A DNA stretch of 64,000 nucleotides, taken from NCBI RefSeq assembly GCF_026342355.1, contig NZ_JAPEMV010000001.1, forward strand, positions 62,001 through 126,000. Reading direction: 5' to 3'. The notes under the pieces were generated by a model, which had not been told where the DNA came from, made no database searches, and saw only the letters and a program-made list of their open reading frames with translations. The translations under genes were made by a program, and so were the position numbers. This stretch comes from Streptomyces sp. NBC_00249 (GTDB lineage Bacteria; Actinomycetota; Actinomycetes; Streptomycetales; Streptomycetaceae). Positions 54,595-63,163 of this stretch are shown here, in pieces. Every line of letters begins with the position of its first letter. Position 1 is the first letter of the stretch.

Positions 54595-55430
54595 CCCGCC
54601 CGGCCGGAGCGGAGCGCACGGCGCTGCTCCACGACGTCGGCGACGCGATCGAATCGCTCGGCGGCCGCTACATCGCGGGCCCTGACGTGGGAAGCAGCCC
54701 GGCCGACATGACGGTGATCGGCACACGCACCACACACGTCTGCTGCCGGCCCGTCGAGGACGGCGGCAGCGGTGACTCCTCCCTCCACACCGCGCGCGGC
54801 ACTCTCGCGGCACTGGGCGCGGTCGCCGAGGAGGTCTTCGGGTCACCGGAGCTCGCGGGCCGGAGCTTCGGGGTGATCGGCCTCGGTGCGGTCGGCGGCC
54901 ACGTGGCCCGGCTCCTGCACCGGGCCGGCGCGCGGCTCGTGGTGACCGACGTCGACCCGGCCGCACGCGGCATGGCCGAGGAGCTGGGTGCTGCCTGGGT
55001 GGACCCGGACGGCGCCCTGCACACGGAGGTCGACGTCCTGGTGCCGGCCGCGCTCGGCGGCCTGCTGAGCGCGCGCACGGCGCCGCTGCTGCGGTGCGCC
55101 GCCGTGGCCGGCCCGGCCAACAATCAGCTCGACGATCCGGCCACCGCCGGCCTCCTCGCGGCGCGGGGGATCCTCTGGGCTCCGGACGTGGTGGTCAGCG
55201 CCGGAGGAGTCATCCACGCGACCGGTGTCGAACTGCGCCGGGAATCCGAGGAACGGCTGACGGAACGCATCCAGGGCATCGCGGCCACGCTGCGGCTGGT
55301 CTTCCGTACGGCACGGACCCACCGGGTCACGCCCGCGATCGCTGCCGGTCGGCTCGCCGGGGAACGGGTTCGCGCGGCGGCCGGGCCGTCGGTATCCCGC
55401 ACCGCCATCACCACCACGCAGGAGGGCTGA
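54595..55430 (+). pseudogene. ELFV amino acid dehydrogenase, 5' truncated
   Basis: Residues match the middle and C-terminal half of a leucine/valine-type dehydrogenase: LLHDVGDAIESLGGRYIAGP, DGGSGDSSLHTARGTLAA, the NAD-binding GVIGLGAVGGHVARLL, and PANNQLDDP. The N-terminal catalytic domain with the GGGK lysine is missing; reading begins at about 54595 without a start codon. It is followed immediately by a VOC gene (55435). The fragment is about 278 residues; a full protein is about 360. Confidence 0.75.
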
Positions 55431-55434
55431 CGAC

Positions 55435-55800
55435 ATGGCGAACCGATGGGGCGGAGTGACGATCGACTGCGTCGACGTGGAGCGGGTGGCCGGCTTCTGG
55501 AGCGTGCTCCTGGACCGCCGGCCGGGACCGACCCGGCCCGGCTGGGTCTACCTGGGGCACCGAGGCGATCCGCAGCCGCGGCTGGTCTTCCAGCCCGTGG
55601 CCGAGCCCAAACGCGGCAAGGCACGCCTGCACCTCGATGTCGTCGTCGACGACATCGACGAAGGCATCGCCCAGGTCATCGCGCGGGCCCGTCAGGACAC
55701 GTGGCGTGCCTCGTCGCGGATGTACGCCAACACCCCGCCCAGCGAATCGCGTTCGCGGTCGGGGCGGTCGGCCAGGAAGGCCGCGCGGGCGCGCTCGTAG
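55435..55800 (+). pseudogene. VOC/glyoxalase-like protein, 3' truncated
   Basis: ATG 55435 begins a VOC-fold protein (WGGVTIDCVDVERVAGFWSV, GWVYLGHRGDPQPRLVFQPV, KARLHLDVVVDDIDEGIAQV) whose sequence becomes random after about residue 85 (55685). From there it overlaps the antisense of the next gene. The final strands normally ending in an F-x-L-V motif are lost. It may still give a short protein but not the full domain. Confidence 0.6.
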
Positions 55801-56456
55801 TCCTCGCGGTGGAAGGGTTTCGGCTGTTGCGGGGTGAGCTGGAGGATCAGGGGGCGGACCCCGGCCCGGTGGTAGGCCGCCAGCTTGTGGTGGCCGTCGA
55901 GGAGGTAGCCCGTCAGGCTGTCGGGGGTCGGGCACAGCACGACCAGCGCGGGCAGGCCGCCGCCCCTGATCCGCCGCGTGTGGTCCCGTACGGCGGCCTC
56001 GTGGCGCGGCGGCCAGTGGTCGGTGGTGAGCAGCGCGAAGTCCTCCTCGGGGTACCACTGCTCGACCGCGTGGCCGCGCGGGTGGACGATGCGCAGCCGG
56101 TGCGGAGCCTGCCGGGCGGTCATCACGTACCGGCCCGGTGCCAGGAGCGTCAGCAGCGGGCGCAGGCGCTGCGGGTCGGGCGGCAGGTGGTGGCCGGTGA
56201 CGGGGTCCACCGCGAGGTCCGGGCAGCCCAGCCACTCCGTGAGGGCCTTGACCTCGCCGGTTCCGGGCGCGCGGGCTCCGGCGCGGGCGGCCAGCCAGCC
56301 GATGCTGCCGAAGCCGTCGTTGCCCTCCAGCAGTACGGGATCGCCGGCGAGGGCGAGCAGGCTGGCTCCGGCGTCCCCGGTGAGTTCGATGATGCCGAGC
56401 CCGTCCGGGACTTCGCAGACGACGGCGGGCGGGGACGGAGGGGGTTTGGCGGCCAT
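55692..56456 (-). CDS. Protein of unknown function with ParB/Srx-like DGHHK motif
   Basis: A 254 aa soluble protein. ATG 56456 has GGGAGA 8 bases upstream. The most telling segment is LTGYLLDGHHKLAAYHRAGV (about 190-210), like the DGHHR/K core of ParB/sulfiredoxin-like nucleotide-binding folds. Other motifs are IIELTGDAGASLLALAGDPV, LLEGNDGFGSIGWLAARA and WYPEEDFALLTTDHWPP. A damaged paralogue lies at 47826-48176. Possible roles are ATP-dependent phosphotransfer or nuclease regulation; I cannot say. The gene ends inside the truncated VOC frame on the other strand, as would result from a deletion between them. Confidence 0.7.
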   Translation of the reverse strand: MAAKPPPSPPAVVCEVPDGLGIIELTGDAGASLLALAGDPVLLEGNDGFGSIGWLAARAGARAPGTGEVKALTEWLGCPDLAVDPVTGHHLPPDPQRLRPLLTLLAPGRYVMTARQAPHRLRIVHPRGHAVEQWYPEEDFALLTTDHWPPRHEAAVRDHTRRIRGGGLPALVVLCPTPDSLTGYLLDGHHKLAAYHRAGVRPLILQLTPQQPKPFHREDYERARAAFLADRPDRERDSLGGVLAYIRDEARHVS

Positions 56457-56544
56457 GCCAAGTCTCCCGGAGGGGCGATCGGGGGCGTTGCCCGCGGGGG
56501 TCAACAGGAGGCGGTGGTGCGGTCCACCGGGTTGTCGAAGTCGC

Positions 56545-57372
56545 TCACGGCTGCGCCTGCGGCAGCGCGTCGAGGCGAGCGCGCTGGGCATCGGTCAGGT
56601 GGAGGCGTTCCGCGGCGAGGTTCTCCTCCAGGTGTTCGATCCGGGAGGTGCCCGGGATCGGGAGGACGACCGGTGAGCGGCCGAGGAGCCAGGCGAGCGC
56701 GACCTGTGTGGGGGTGGCTCCGGCCTCGGCCGCCACGGCGGCGATCTCGGCGTTCGCCCCGGACTTCCCCCAGGCGACGGTGCGCCAGGGCAGGAAGGCG
56801 ATACCGGCCGCTTCGCAGGCGGCGAGCACGGGCTCGTGCTCGCGGTCGAGCACGTTGTAGCCGTTCTGCACGCTCGCGATGTCGACGACGGCCCGCGCCC
56901 GGTGGAGTTCGTCGGCGGTGACCTCGGACAGCCCGATCCGGCCGATCTTGCCCTCGGTCCGCAGGTCCCGCAGTGCGCCGAGCTGGTCGGCGAGGGGCGT
57001 TTCGGGGTCCAGGCGGTGCAGTTGGAGCAGTTCGATCCGCTCGACGCGCAGTCGGCGCAGTGCCTGCTCGACCTGCTCGCGCAGGAAGGCCGGCCGCCCG
57101 TCGGGGCGGCCCGACCTGGCGATCCCGACCTTGGTGGTGACGAGGAGCCCGTCCGGGTAGGGGTGCAGGGCCTCGGCCAGGAGCTCCTCGTTGGCTCCCC
57201 AGCCGTACAGGTGGGCGGTGTCGATCAGGGTGATGCCCAGGTCGACGGCCCGCCGGGCGACCGCGAGCGAGGCCTCACGGACCGGGCCCGCCTCCGTCCG
57301 CAGGCGCATGGCCCCGAAGCCGAGCCTGCGCACTTCCAGGTCCCCGCCGATGCGGAACACGTCCGAAGTCAT
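56545..57372 (-). CDS. Aldo/keto reductase
   Basis: NADPH-dependent oxidoreductase, 275 aa. The (beta/alpha)8 barrel begins after a short N-terminal arm: RLGFGAMRLR, catalytic Asp51/Tyr56 (IDTAHLYG), Lys81 (TTKVG) and His119 (LQLHRLDP), all four present. The NADP-binding IPGTSRIEHLEENL is near the end. ATG 57372 has GGAGGA about 6 bases upstream. The upstream GH26-like gene is only 70 bp away in the same direction, so they may be cotranscribed. Confidence 0.93.
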   Translation of the reverse strand: MTSDVFRIGGDLEVRRLGFGAMRLRTEAGPVREASLAVARRAVDLGITLIDTAHLYGWGANEELLAEALHPYPDGLLVTTKVGIARSGRPDGRPAFLREQVEQALRRLRVERIELLQLHRLDPETPLADQLGALRDLRTEGKIGRIGLSEVTADELHRARAVVDIASVQNGYNVLDREHEPVLAACEAAGIAFLPWRTVAWGKSGANAEIAAVAAEAGATPTQVALAWLLGRSPVVLPIPGTSRIEHLEENLAAERLHLTDAQRARLDALPQAQP

Positions 57373-57442
57373 GTGCTGTTCCTCCCCCTCGTTCGAGGGG
57401 GAACGTTAACAGCGCGGTCGGCAGCGGCTTTGGCCGGTTGCC

Positions 57443-58465
57443 TCAAGGGAGGTGGCGGTGGGCCGGCCGCCGTTTCTTGCCGGTGGACAGGGAGTCCCGG
57501 AACACCCGTGCGGAGCGCGGGTTCTCGCTGCACTGCCACACGCCGTGCGGGCAGTAGTCGGTGATGCTGTGGTAAAGCGGTTTGTGCCGGGCGATCCACG
57601 CCAGCATGCGCCGCATGTAGTCGGGGTTGTCGCCGTTGCGGAACAGCCCCCACTCGGGGTACGAGATCCGCTTGCCGTGCGCCTTGGCGAAGTCGACCTG
57701 CTGCTGGAGTCCGTAGGGCTGGGTGACCTGGTCGGCGAAGGAGTGGCCGGGCGGCTGGTCGTAGGAGTCCATGCCGATGATGTCGACCACGTCGTCACCG
57801 GGGTAGCAGCTGGTCCAGGCGATCGCGTCACCGCCGCGGTTGGGGGCGAAGTCGAAGCGGAACCGCTGCCCCTCCACCGAGCGCATGGCCGACACGATGC
57901 GCCGCCAGTACTCCTGCCAGCTCTCGGGGTCGGGGCGGCACCGGTGGGTGTAGTTGAAGCCGTTCATCTCCCAGCCGAGCACGATGACGGTGTCCGGCAC
58001 CCCGAGATCGACCAGGCGCTCGGCCAGCCGCTGGAAGTGGTGGTCGTACTCGCCTTCCGCGCCGGAGCGGAGCAGTTCGGCGACCTGGTCGTCGGGGACG
58101 TCCGCCTCGTTGTGCTCCAGCATGGGCACGTTCAGGACGAAGAGCCGATCCGCTCCCGCCTTGCGCCAACGGGCCCAGCTGTGCAGGGAATCCGGCGCCC
58201 CTTCGATGTTCGCCCAGGTGTCACCGGGGAGGTAGGTGTGCCCGGCGCGCAGTTCGGCGCCCCCGAGCCAGCGCGAGAGCTTCTGCATCCGCTCGACGCC
58301 CGGCGAGCCGTAGTGGAGGTAGGCGCCGACGGCGACCTCGGTGCGGGGTCCGTGGGGGCCGGACGCCCCGCGCGGCGGCGTGGCGAGGGCGCAGCCGGTG
58401 GCGAGCAGGAGGGCGGCGACCGTACTCGTGCCGGCGCCGGCCAGTCGGCGGCCTCGACGGGACAT
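57443..58465 (-). CDS. GH26-type beta-mannanase-like lipoprotein
   Basis: Family 26-like glycoside hydrolase, 340 aa, exported as a lipoprotein (AALLLATGCALA, cleavage before Cys). ATG 58465 has GGGGAG 6 bases upstream. The acid/base glutamate is probably in VLGWEMNGFNYTH (about 175-187) and the nucleophile glutamate in RISYPEWGLF (about 275-284), spaced as in GH26/clan A. DIIGMDSYDQ lies between them. Substrate unconfirmed; mannan or a related beta-glycan is the family expectation. Confidence 0.82.
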   Translation of the reverse strand: MSRRGRRLAGAGTSTVAALLLATGCALATPPRGASGPHGPRTEVAVGAYLHYGSPGVERMQKLSRWLGGAELRAGHTYLPGDTWANIEGAPDSLHSWARWRKAGADRLFVLNVPMLEHNEADVPDDQVAELLRSGAEGEYDHHFQRLAERLVDLGVPDTVIVLGWEMNGFNYTHRCRPDPESWQEYWRRIVSAMRSVEGQRFRFDFAPNRGGDAIAWTSCYPGDDVVDIIGMDSYDQPPGHSFADQVTQPYGLQQQVDFAKAHGKRISYPEWGLFRNGDNPDYMRRMLAWIARHKPLYHSITDYCPHGVWQCSENPRSARVFRDSLSTGKKRRPAHRHLP

Positions 58466-58761
58466 GACATCTCCCCACGCTTCGCGAGCTGATGTGTCTG
58501 GCTGCGACATTAGGCGTCTGATCGGGCTCCTGGCCTGTCCGGGGTCCTGGCGCTGGGCCATTCGCGGCAGCCGGCCACCCTCGCTTGGCCCGACCAGGTG
58601 AAAGCCGGGCCCCCTCGCCCACCCGCCGGTGGCCGACACGCCGGGCGGGCGCGGGTACCCCGTCCGGCCCTGCGTTCCTTTCGGTCAACTACCGTAAAAA
58701 CTCGCTCAATTGGCGTGACCTACGGCACAATGGCCGTCCGGTGACGACGCATGGGGGCTGC

Positions 58762-60969
58762 GTGACGTCTGCGAGGGGGGAACGCGGCAGTGACCGCAGG
58801 GTCGTCGCTGCCGTACTCGTGTTCTGCGCGCTCGCCGCAGTGGCCCTGACCTCCCTGGGACCGCCCCGGGACACCACGCTCCTGCGCCTGGACGCCGACA
58901 CGGCGTGGCTGGTCAGCGACGCGCCCGGCCTGCTCACCGCCGTGGACGGGGTCACCGCCCGCCCCGTCGCGCAGATCCGGGTCCCGGACGCCGCGGGCGG
59001 CCGGCTGGAGGTCGTACGGGGCGGGGCGGCGCCCGTACTCGTGGCACGGCAGCCCAAGGAGATCGGCGGGAACCCCACCGCGAGCGTGGTGGACGAGCAG
59101 CAGCTCGCCCTGGCGTCGACGGAGCGGCTGGTCTCCCCGTCCGCCACCGTCCTCGTCTCGGGAGCGGCGGCCTACTCCGTGGACCACGCGCAGGGCCTGC
59201 TGAGCCCGCTGAAGGACGCCGGGCCCCGGACGACGCGCGACGGCACGCTGCGGGCCGGGGATCCGGTCGCCCAGGCGGTACCGGACGGGCACGGCGGAGC
59301 GTGGCTCCACCTGCCCGGCCGGCACGAGGTCCTGCACCTGGACGGAGCCGGCCGTACCGTGCGGCGGATCGGCGTGCCGGGGGCCGCCGAGGACATCGTG
59401 CTGGTCGCGCGCGGGGGCCGGGCCGTCGCCGTCCATCGCTCCGCACCGTTCTTCGTCGTCCTGTCCGATGCGGGGAAGGCGGGGGAGGTGCCGGTCGCCC
59501 TCGAGAGCGGTGAGGGGGTGGCGGAGGCCGGTCTCGGCGAGGACGGCCGCCTGTACCTGGTGCTCTCCCCGACGAACACCCTGCTGACCCTGGACCTCGA
59601 GACCGGGCGGGCCCTGCACCGCGTGCGGCTCCTCGACGGCGCGGCCCGCCGGTGGGGGCCGCCCCTCGAGCAGGGCGGGCGTGTCTGGGTCGCCGACCGG
59701 GACGGCGCTCAGGTACTGGCCCACGACCCCGTATCGGGGCGCACCGCGGTCGAGGCCCGCCTCGACCACTCCCCCGCCCCGGACCTCACGGTCTTCGCCC
59801 AGGGTGAGCGGGTGTGGGCCGACGATCCGGGCGGGCCGCAGGCCATGGTCTCGTACGCGGGCACCACGCGGGTCTTCCGCAAGTTCCCGCAGCCGGAGGC
59901 CCCCAGCCCCACGCCCACACCCACACCCACGCCCAGCCCCACGCCCACCACTGCGCCGGCGCCGGCCCCACCTCCCGCGCCCGGCGACGACACCCAGCGG
60001 CCGAGCCTGCTCACCACCCTGGAGACCCCCGCCCGGCACGCGAGGTTCGCGCCCGACGGCAACACGATCGCCATCTCCGACGGGCGCCTGATCAGCCTGT
60101 GGAGGAGACAGGGCGACGGCTTCCGCATGCTCGGCCGCTTCCAGCCCTCCGGTCCGGCGGACTTCCACCCCATCGGTGCGGACGACACGTACAGCATGGA
60201 CTTCACCAGGGACTTCACCTCCGTGTACGTGCTCAGCTCGCTCGGTATCGCACGCTACGACCTCACGGATCCCACGACGCCCCGGCAGGCCTGGGCTTCC
60301 ATGCTCTCCGGCGCGTCCGACATTTTCGCCTCCAGCTCCCTGGACCCCACCGGGACCCTGTGGGCCGTCGCCACCCACGATGCCGGCACCTCGATGGGGA
60401 GGGCCGAGTTGCTGCTGCTCGACGTGAGTGACCCCGGCAGGGCCGCGCACGCCATCCACTACGGCACGGAGATCGGCGGCGTCGGTCTTCTCATAGGCCG
60501 GGTGGCCTTCAGCCCGACGGCACCCCTGCTGGCCGTCCCCTCCATCTTGAGCGGTATGAAATACACCCTTCGTTTCGTGGACCTGAACGACCGCGGCAAC
60601 GCGCGCGTGGTGAACATCCCCACCACCGGCAACGCGCCCCCGCTGTTCTCCGCCGACGGGACGCACGTCCTGGCCGCAGGCACGCGTACCTCCCTGTCCT
60701 TGTGGGACGTACGCGATCCGGCCCGCCCGCGGGAGCGGGCACTGCCCGAGGCCGGTGCCGTGTCGGCCGGCGTCCTGTCCCCCGACGGCCGCACGGTGGC
60801 GGCGCGGTCGACGGACGGCTCCGTCACCCTGTGGCGCCTCGACGACGACGCCCTGCGCAAGACCGGTTCGCTGCCGCGCAAGGATGCGGCACTGCTGGGA
60901 TTCAGCCCTGACGGGCGGGTCCTGGCGGTAGGAGGAGAGGGGAACGTACAGCTGTGGAAAGTCGGTTGA
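58762..60969 (+). CDS. Membrane-anchored beta-propeller protein of the MoxR operon
   Basis: A 735 aa protein with one N-terminal membrane helix (VVAAVLVFCALAAVALTSLG) and two WD40-like propellers outside, separated by a Pro/Thr linker encoded at about 59908-59990. Blades carry GNTIAISDGRL, SPDGRTVAA and LWK/LWR ends. GTG 58762 is chosen for a G-rich site upstream; GTG 58741 is possible. Its end overlaps the MoxR start by 16 bases. It may be a surface sensor or the partner of the membrane transglutaminase made by the same operon. Confidence 0.8.
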   Translation: MTSARGERGSDRRVVAAVLVFCALAAVALTSLGPPRDTTLLRLDADTAWLVSDAPGLLTAVDGVTARPVAQIRVPDAAGGRLEVVRGGAAPVLVARQPKEIGGNPTASVVDEQQLALASTERLVSPSATVLVSGAAAYSVDHAQGLLSPLKDAGPRTTRDGTLRAGDPVAQAVPDGHGGAWLHLPGRHEVLHLDGAGRTVRRIGVPGAAEDIVLVARGGRAVAVHRSAPFFVVLSDAGKAGEVPVALESGEGVAEAGLGEDGRLYLVLSPTNTLLTLDLETGRALHRVRLLDGAARRWGPPLEQGGRVWVADRDGAQVLAHDPVSGRTAVEARLDHSPAPDLTVFAQGERVWADDPGGPQAMVSYAGTTRVFRKFPQPEAPSPTPTPTPTPSPTPTTAPAPAPPPAPGDDTQRPSLLTTLETPARHARFAPDGNTIAISDGRLISLWRRQGDGFRMLGRFQPSGPADFHPIGADDTYSMDFTRDFTSVYVLSSLGIARYDLTDPTTPRQAWASMLSGASDIFASSSLDPTGTLWAVATHDAGTSMGRAELLLLDVSDPGRAAHAIHYGTEIGGVGLLIGRVAFSPTAPLLAVPSILSGMKYTLRFVDLNDRGNARVVNIPTTGNAPPLFSADGTHVLAAGTRTSLSLWDVRDPARPRERALPEAGAVSAGVLSPDGRTVAARSTDGSVTLWRLDDDALRKTGSLPRKDAALLGFSPDGRVLAVGGEGNVQLWKVG

Positions 60970-61949
60970 ACGGGCCGGCGCCCGGAGGCGACCCCGCCGA
61001 GGAGTTGCAGGGGTTCCGGGGCCGCTTCGAGCTCGTCGCCCAGGCCGTGGACCAGGTGCTGAACGGGAAGCGGGAAGCCGTCCGGCTGGCGCTGGCCTGC
61101 CTGCTGGCCGAGGGTCACCTGCTGATCGAGGACGTCCCCGGGGTGGGCAAGACCTCGCTCGCCCGGGCCCTCGCCACGGCGTTCGGGGTGTCCAGCACCA
61201 GGATCCAGTTCACGCCGGACCTGATGCCGTCCGACGTCACGGGCGTCGAGGTCCACCAGGGCGGCGGCACCTTCGTGTTCCGTCCCGGACCGGTCTTCGC
61301 GCACGTCGTCGTCTGCGACGAGATCAACCGGGCCTCGCCCAAGGCGCAGGCGGCGCTGCTGGAGGTGATGCAGGAGCAGCAGGTGTCGGTGGCCGGGCAG
61401 GCCCGCCCGGTACCGCGCCCTTTCATGGTGGTGGCCACGCAGAACCCGATCGACTTCGAGGGCACCTACCCGCTGCCGGAGGCCCAGCTGGACCGTTTCA
61501 TGATGCGGCTGCGCATCGGCCGGCCCGATCTGGAGGCGGAGAGCGAGATCCTCGCCCGCGACGACCGGCACACGGGGACACCGGCGCACCTGGAGCCCGT
61601 CTTCGACGACCGTGTGCTGACCGCCATGGTGGAGACGGCGCGCCGGGTGCGGGTCGACCCCGCCGTGCACCGGTACGTCGCGCTCCTGCTGCGCGAGACC
61701 CGCTCGGACCGGCACGCCCCGGACGTCCGGCTCGGTGCGAGCACCCGGGGCGGGCTCGCCCTGCTGCGGGTCGCGCGGGTGCACGCCCTCGCCCAGGGCC
61801 GGCAGGGGGTGACACCGGACGACGTCAAGGCGCTCGCCGGGCCGGTGCTGGCCCACCGGCTGGTGCTGACCGACCATGCCCTCCTCGACGGGCTCACCGG
61901 TGAGGACGTCCTGCGCCGTGTCCTGGCCGTCGTGGCGGTACCCCGGTGA
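60954..61949 (+). CDS. MoxR-family AAA+ ATPase
   Basis: Chaperone-like AAA+ ATPase, 331 aa. Walker A is GVGKT at 63-67, Walker B is VVVCDEINRASP, sensor 1 ATQNPI, then GTYPLPEAQLDRF and ASTRGGLALLR, typical of MoxR. GTG 60954 overlaps the preceding gene; TTG 60966 is an alternative. In the widespread MoxR-DUF58-transglutaminase operon it is thought to aid assembly of the DUF58 protein. The DUF58 gene overlaps by GTGA. Confidence 0.93.
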   Translation: MESRLNGPAPGGDPAEELQGFRGRFELVAQAVDQVLNGKREAVRLALACLLAEGHLLIEDVPGVGKTSLARALATAFGVSSTRIQFTPDLMPSDVTGVEVHQGGGTFVFRPGPVFAHVVVCDEINRASPKAQAALLEVMQEQQVSVAGQARPVPRPFMVVATQNPIDFEGTYPLPEAQLDRFMMRLRIGRPDLEAESEILARDDRHTGTPAHLEPVFDDRVLTAMVETARRVRVDPAVHRYVALLLRETRSDRHAPDVRLGASTRGGLALLRVARVHALAQGRQGVTPDDVKALAGPVLAHRLVLTDHALLDGLTGEDVLRRVLAVVAVPR

Positions 61950-63163
61950 TCACGGCGCGGGGCTCGGGAGTCCTCGGCGTCTGCCTCCTCCTGCCCGGCT
62001 GCGCCTGGCTCCTGGGTACGGCGACGCTGGCGGCCCCGGCGGTCGGCGGCCTGGTCACGCTCGGCGCCGCCGCCCTCCTGGTGCGCGCGGCCGCGCGGAA
62101 CGGGGTGTCGGCCCGGCTGGACAGGGCGAGCGTGACGCGCGGGGAGGCGGCGACGCTGACGGCCGACCGGCCGGCCGTCCCCGCCTGGATCCCGCTGGTC
62201 TACGAACTCCTCCCGGGGCAGGGGACACCGGCGGAGCACCGCCGGGCGGCGTCGGCCGGTGGCGGCGAGAGGCTCGTCGTGCGCCTGCCCACCGAGCACC
62301 ACGGCGTCCTCGTCCTCGGGCCCTCGGCGCTGCGCGTACGCGACCCCCTGGGGCTGTTCCACCGCGAGAGCCGGGCGGGCGCCGCCCAGACCCTACGGGT
62401 GCTTCCCCGCACCCTGCCCGTCCCCGGACCGGGCGCGGGGCGGACCCGCAGCACGCAGGTCACGGGCCGGCCCCTCGCCCACCGGGACGGCCCGGAGTTC
62501 CACACGCTCCGCGAGTACCGGCCCGGCGACGACGTACGGCGCATCCACTGGCCGAGCAGCGCGCGCACCTCGGCGCTGGTCGTGCGGCAGGACACCGCCG
62601 TGGAGGAACCCACCCGGTACGTGTGGCTCGACACCCGGGCGGTCTGCTACCCGGATCGTGCCGCGTTCGAGGAGGCGGTGGACACGGCGGCCTCCCTCGC
62701 CGCGGACGCCGCCCGCCGCGGCCTCGCCCTGCGGCTGTGGACGAGCGAGGGGGCGGTGCTGAGCGCTCCTCCCGGTCCGTCCGGGTCGGCTCGTTCGCTG
62801 GAGTTCCTGACCGAGGTGGCGCCCACCGGGGCCGTCCCCGGGCAGGGCCGTCCCTCGCCCCCGGCCGCGGCGTACGGCGGAACGGCGGGCGGCCGTTCCC
62901 GGGGCCCGTACCGGGTCGCCGCCCAGGGCCTGTTGACGGTGGTGACGGGTGAGTCCGCGGCCGGTCACCCGCTGCCGGCGCCCATCACGGGCGGGTGCGC
63001 CGTCGTCGCCCTGCACCTGGGTTCGGCCGCGCCCCGCGCCGAAGCGTCCGGCGACGGACCGGTCCCGGGGGCCGCCCCGGTGCGTCACCGGCACGCCCGG
63101 GACGCGGAGCAGGCCCTGCTGCTGTGGGCCGCCGCGGCCCGGGCGCCCGGGAGGCGTGCGTGA
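61946..63163 (+). CDS. DUF58 protein
   Basis: A 405 aa protein. Two hydrophobic helices at about 5-50 anchor it, then the DUF58 domain with the signature EFHTLREYRPGDDVRRIHWP (about 187-206), which in this family resembles a VWA-like fold. GTG 61946 overlaps the MoxR stop. Working partner of MoxR and the transglutaminase in the usual operon layout. The C-terminus is a mild GNAT-free tail rich in Pro/Ala. Confidence 0.9.
   Translation: MITARGSGVLGVCLLLPGCAWLLGTATLAAPAVGGLVTLGAAALLVRAAARNGVSARLDRASVTRGEAATLTADRPAVPAWIPLVYELLPGQGTPAEHRRAASAGGGERLVVRLPTEHHGVLVLGPSALRVRDPLGLFHRESRAGAAQTLRVLPRTLPVPGPGAGRTRSTQVTGRPLAHRDGPEFHTLREYRPGDDVRRIHWPSSARTSALVVRQDTAVEEPTRYVWLDTRAVCYPDRAAFEEAVDTAASLAADAARRGLALRLWTSEGAVLSAPPGPSGSARSLEFLTEVAPTGAVPGQGRPSPPAAAYGGTAGGRSRGPYRVAAQGLLTVVTGESAAGHPLPAPITGGCAVVALHLGSAAPRAEASGDGPVPGAAPVRHRHARDAEQALLLWAAAARAPGRRA

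Noticed and set aside
59908..59950. Short tandem CCCACA/CCCACG-type repeats suggesting a microsatellite or CRISPR-like unit
   Set aside because: It is in frame inside the propeller gene and encodes a Pro-Thr linker; no spacers.
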